This document shows positions 14,682 through 15,570 of a stretch of 15,570 nucleotides of DNA, piece after piece (positions within the stretch are counted from its first letter, which is position 1; each line of letters begins with the position of its first letter). The notes beneath the pieces are model-generated. The model was not told where the DNA came from. It ran no database searches and saw nothing but the letters and a program-made list of their open reading frames with translations. The stretch covers positions 1-15,570 of the forward strand of contig CAJJNI010000037.1 of the NCBI GenBank assembly GCA_905193085.1, read 5' to 3'. This stretch comes from an uncultured Lachnospiraceae bacterium (GTDB lineage: Bacteria; Bacillota; Clostridia; Lachnospirales; Lachnospiraceae). A program made the translations under genes and the position numbers.

Positions 14682-14879
14682 TTAAAGATAAGGTAATATC
14701 TTCTTCATATTCTTTACATTTGTTGCATCTGTAATTGCAGCTTTTCTCAAATTTCTCTTTCTCTTAGTACTTTTCTTTGTAAGAATATGACTCTTGTAAG
14801 CCTTATTTCTCTTTAATTTACCAGTTCCAGTAACTTTAAATCTTTTTGCTGCTGCTTTCTTTGTCTTTATTTTTGGCAT
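14682..14879 (-). CDS. rpmI: 50S ribosomal protein L35
   Basis: A 65-residue basic protein of normal L35 length: PKIKTKKAAAKRFKVTGTGK at the start, then RNKAYKSHILTKKSTKRKRNLRK and a KKILPY ending. The frame is open for ten further codons upstream, but I place the start at the ATG at 14879, because AAGGAGGAA lies six bases before it and all L35 proteins start MPK. The middle gene of infC-rpmI-rplT. Confidence 0.98.
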   Translation of the reverse strand: MPKIKTKKAAAKRFKVTGTGKLKRNKAYKSHILTKKSTKRKRNLRKAAITDATNVKNMKKILPYL

Positions 14880-14970
14880 AACCATTTCCTCCTTAAATTC
14901 TTTGTTCAATCTATGCCGGACTGTTTGTCCCGACCCAAAAACCAGGGAATAAATCCCCGTATGATTGGCT

Positions 14971-15477
14971 TTATTTTTTCTCTGCTAAAAACATTGTCAT
15001 GCTGCGGCCTTCAAGCTTTGGCGCTTTCTCAACTACCGCTACATCTGAAAGTCTTTCAGCGAAATCATCAAGAATATGTTTACTGCTCTGTACATGAGCC
15101 ATCTCTCTTCCACGAAATCTTAATGTAACTTTAACTCTGTCACCTTTCGCAAGGAATTTTCTTGCAGATGTCGCTTTTGTGTTAATATCATTTTCTTCGA
15201 TATTCGGTGAAAGCCTTACTTCTTTTACATCTATTACTTTCTGTTTCTTCTTAGCTTCTTTTTCTTTTCTGGCAAGTTCATATCTGTATTTACCATAATC
15301 AGCAATTTTGCATACAGGCGGTTTAGCTGTAGGTGCAATTTTAATCAAATCCAAATCAGCTTCTCTTGCAAATGCTAAAGCTTCCTTTGATGACATAACA
15401 CCAACCTGTTCACCATCTGCTCCTATTACTCTTACTTCTCTGTCTCTAATTTGTTCGTTAATAAATAAATCGCTTAT
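14971..15477 (-). CDS. infC: Translation initiation factor IF-3, AUA start
   Basis: A 168-residue IF-3, which binds the 30S subunit and enforces initiator tRNA and start-codon selection. Landmarks: SDLFINEQIRDREVRVIG at the N terminus, PPVCKIADYGKYRYELARKEKEAKKKQ at the domain junction and KVTLRFRGREMAH in the C domain. The frame has an in-frame ATG at 15492 and a GTG at 15486, but both overlap the ribosome binding site GGAGGT. The codon at normal spacing (eight bases after GGAGG) is ATA at 15477-15475, which gives the usual IF-3 N terminus. AUU, AUC or AUA starts are a known feature of infC and allow IF-3 to repress its own synthesis. Confidence 0.95.
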   Translation of the reverse strand: MSDLFINEQIRDREVRVIGADGEQVGVMSSKEALAFAREADLDLIKIAPTAKPPVCKIADYGKYRYELARKEKEAKKKQKVIDVKEVRLSPNIEENDINTKATSARKFLAKGDRVKVTLRFRGREMAHVQSSKHILDDFAERLSDVAVVEKAPKLEGRSMTMFLAEKK

Positions 15478-15535
15478 GACAAGCACCTCCATAATATTGT
15501 TTTATTCTTTCCCTCTGAAAATATACATATAACAT

Positions 15536-15566
15536 ATAAAAAGGACAGCCCGACAGAGCCATCCTT
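15536..15566 (-). terminator. Attenuator hairpin in the infC leader, probable L20 leader
   Basis: On the minus strand AAGGATGGCTC pairs with GGGCTGTCCTT (two G-T pairs) around a TGTC loop, followed by five T. It ends about 59 bases before the infC start codon. An intrinsic terminator at this place is the end of the L20 leader in Firmicutes, where L20 binding favours termination of infC-rpmI-rplT. The rest of the leader and the promoter lie outside the window. Confidence 0.75.
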
Positions 15567-15570
15567 AAAT

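Overview
The window is a low-GC stretch in which every gene I can support lies on the minus strand, so transcription runs from high to low coordinates. Strong AAGGAGG-type ribosome binding sites, an infC-rpmI-rplT operon behind a Firmicutes-style attenuator, an M16C peptidase next to era, and the content of the microcompartment operon all suggest an anaerobic gut-type Clostridia, probably Lachnospiraceae. That placement is inference; no 16S or other taxonomic marker is present.

Layout in transcription order: (1) 15570-14234, translation operon: attenuator hairpin, infC (apparently started from a rare AUA codon), rpmI, rplT, and a strong terminator. (2) 14233-13757, a non-coding control region of about 480 bases with two TATAAT boxes, an inverted repeat and motif copies shared with the rhamnulokinase upstream region. 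(3) 13756-6226, a ten-gene bacterial microcompartment (BMC) operon: class II sugar-phosphate aldolase, CoA-acylating aldehyde dehydrogenase (pduP), zinc-type alcohol dehydrogenase, three single-domain hexameric shell proteins, the phosphotransacylase pduL, the pentameric vertex protein (pduN/eutN), the flavin/Fe-S protein pduS and the tandem-domain Fe-S shell protein pduT, closed by a terminator. (4) 6140-3720, a DeoR-family regulator and L-rhamnulokinase (rhaB), separated by a control region with a perfect 14-bp tandem repeat and a good promoter. (5) 3591-1, an M16C metallopeptidase and the start of era, cut by the window edge.

How the parts work together: rhamnulokinase makes L-rhamnulose-1-phosphate, and the encapsulated aldolase would split this (or L-fuculose-1-phosphate) into DHAP and L-lactaldehyde. 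Inside the shell, the aldehyde dehydrogenase and alcohol dehydrogenase would recycle NAD+/NADH and CoA by dismutating an aldehyde. PduL would convert the acyl-CoA to an acyl-phosphate for ATP formation. PduS and PduT form a probable electron route through the shell. The order matches the fucose/rhamnose type of BMC (GRM5-like) known from Clostridium phytofermentans, with one notable difference: no glycyl-radical propanediol dehydratase or its activase is encoded here. Either these lie elsewhere in the genome, or this compartment processes lactaldehyde directly, as proposed for the planctomycete BMC. Four enzymes carry recognisable encapsulation helices, the aldolase at its C terminus behind an unusual cysteine-rich segment.
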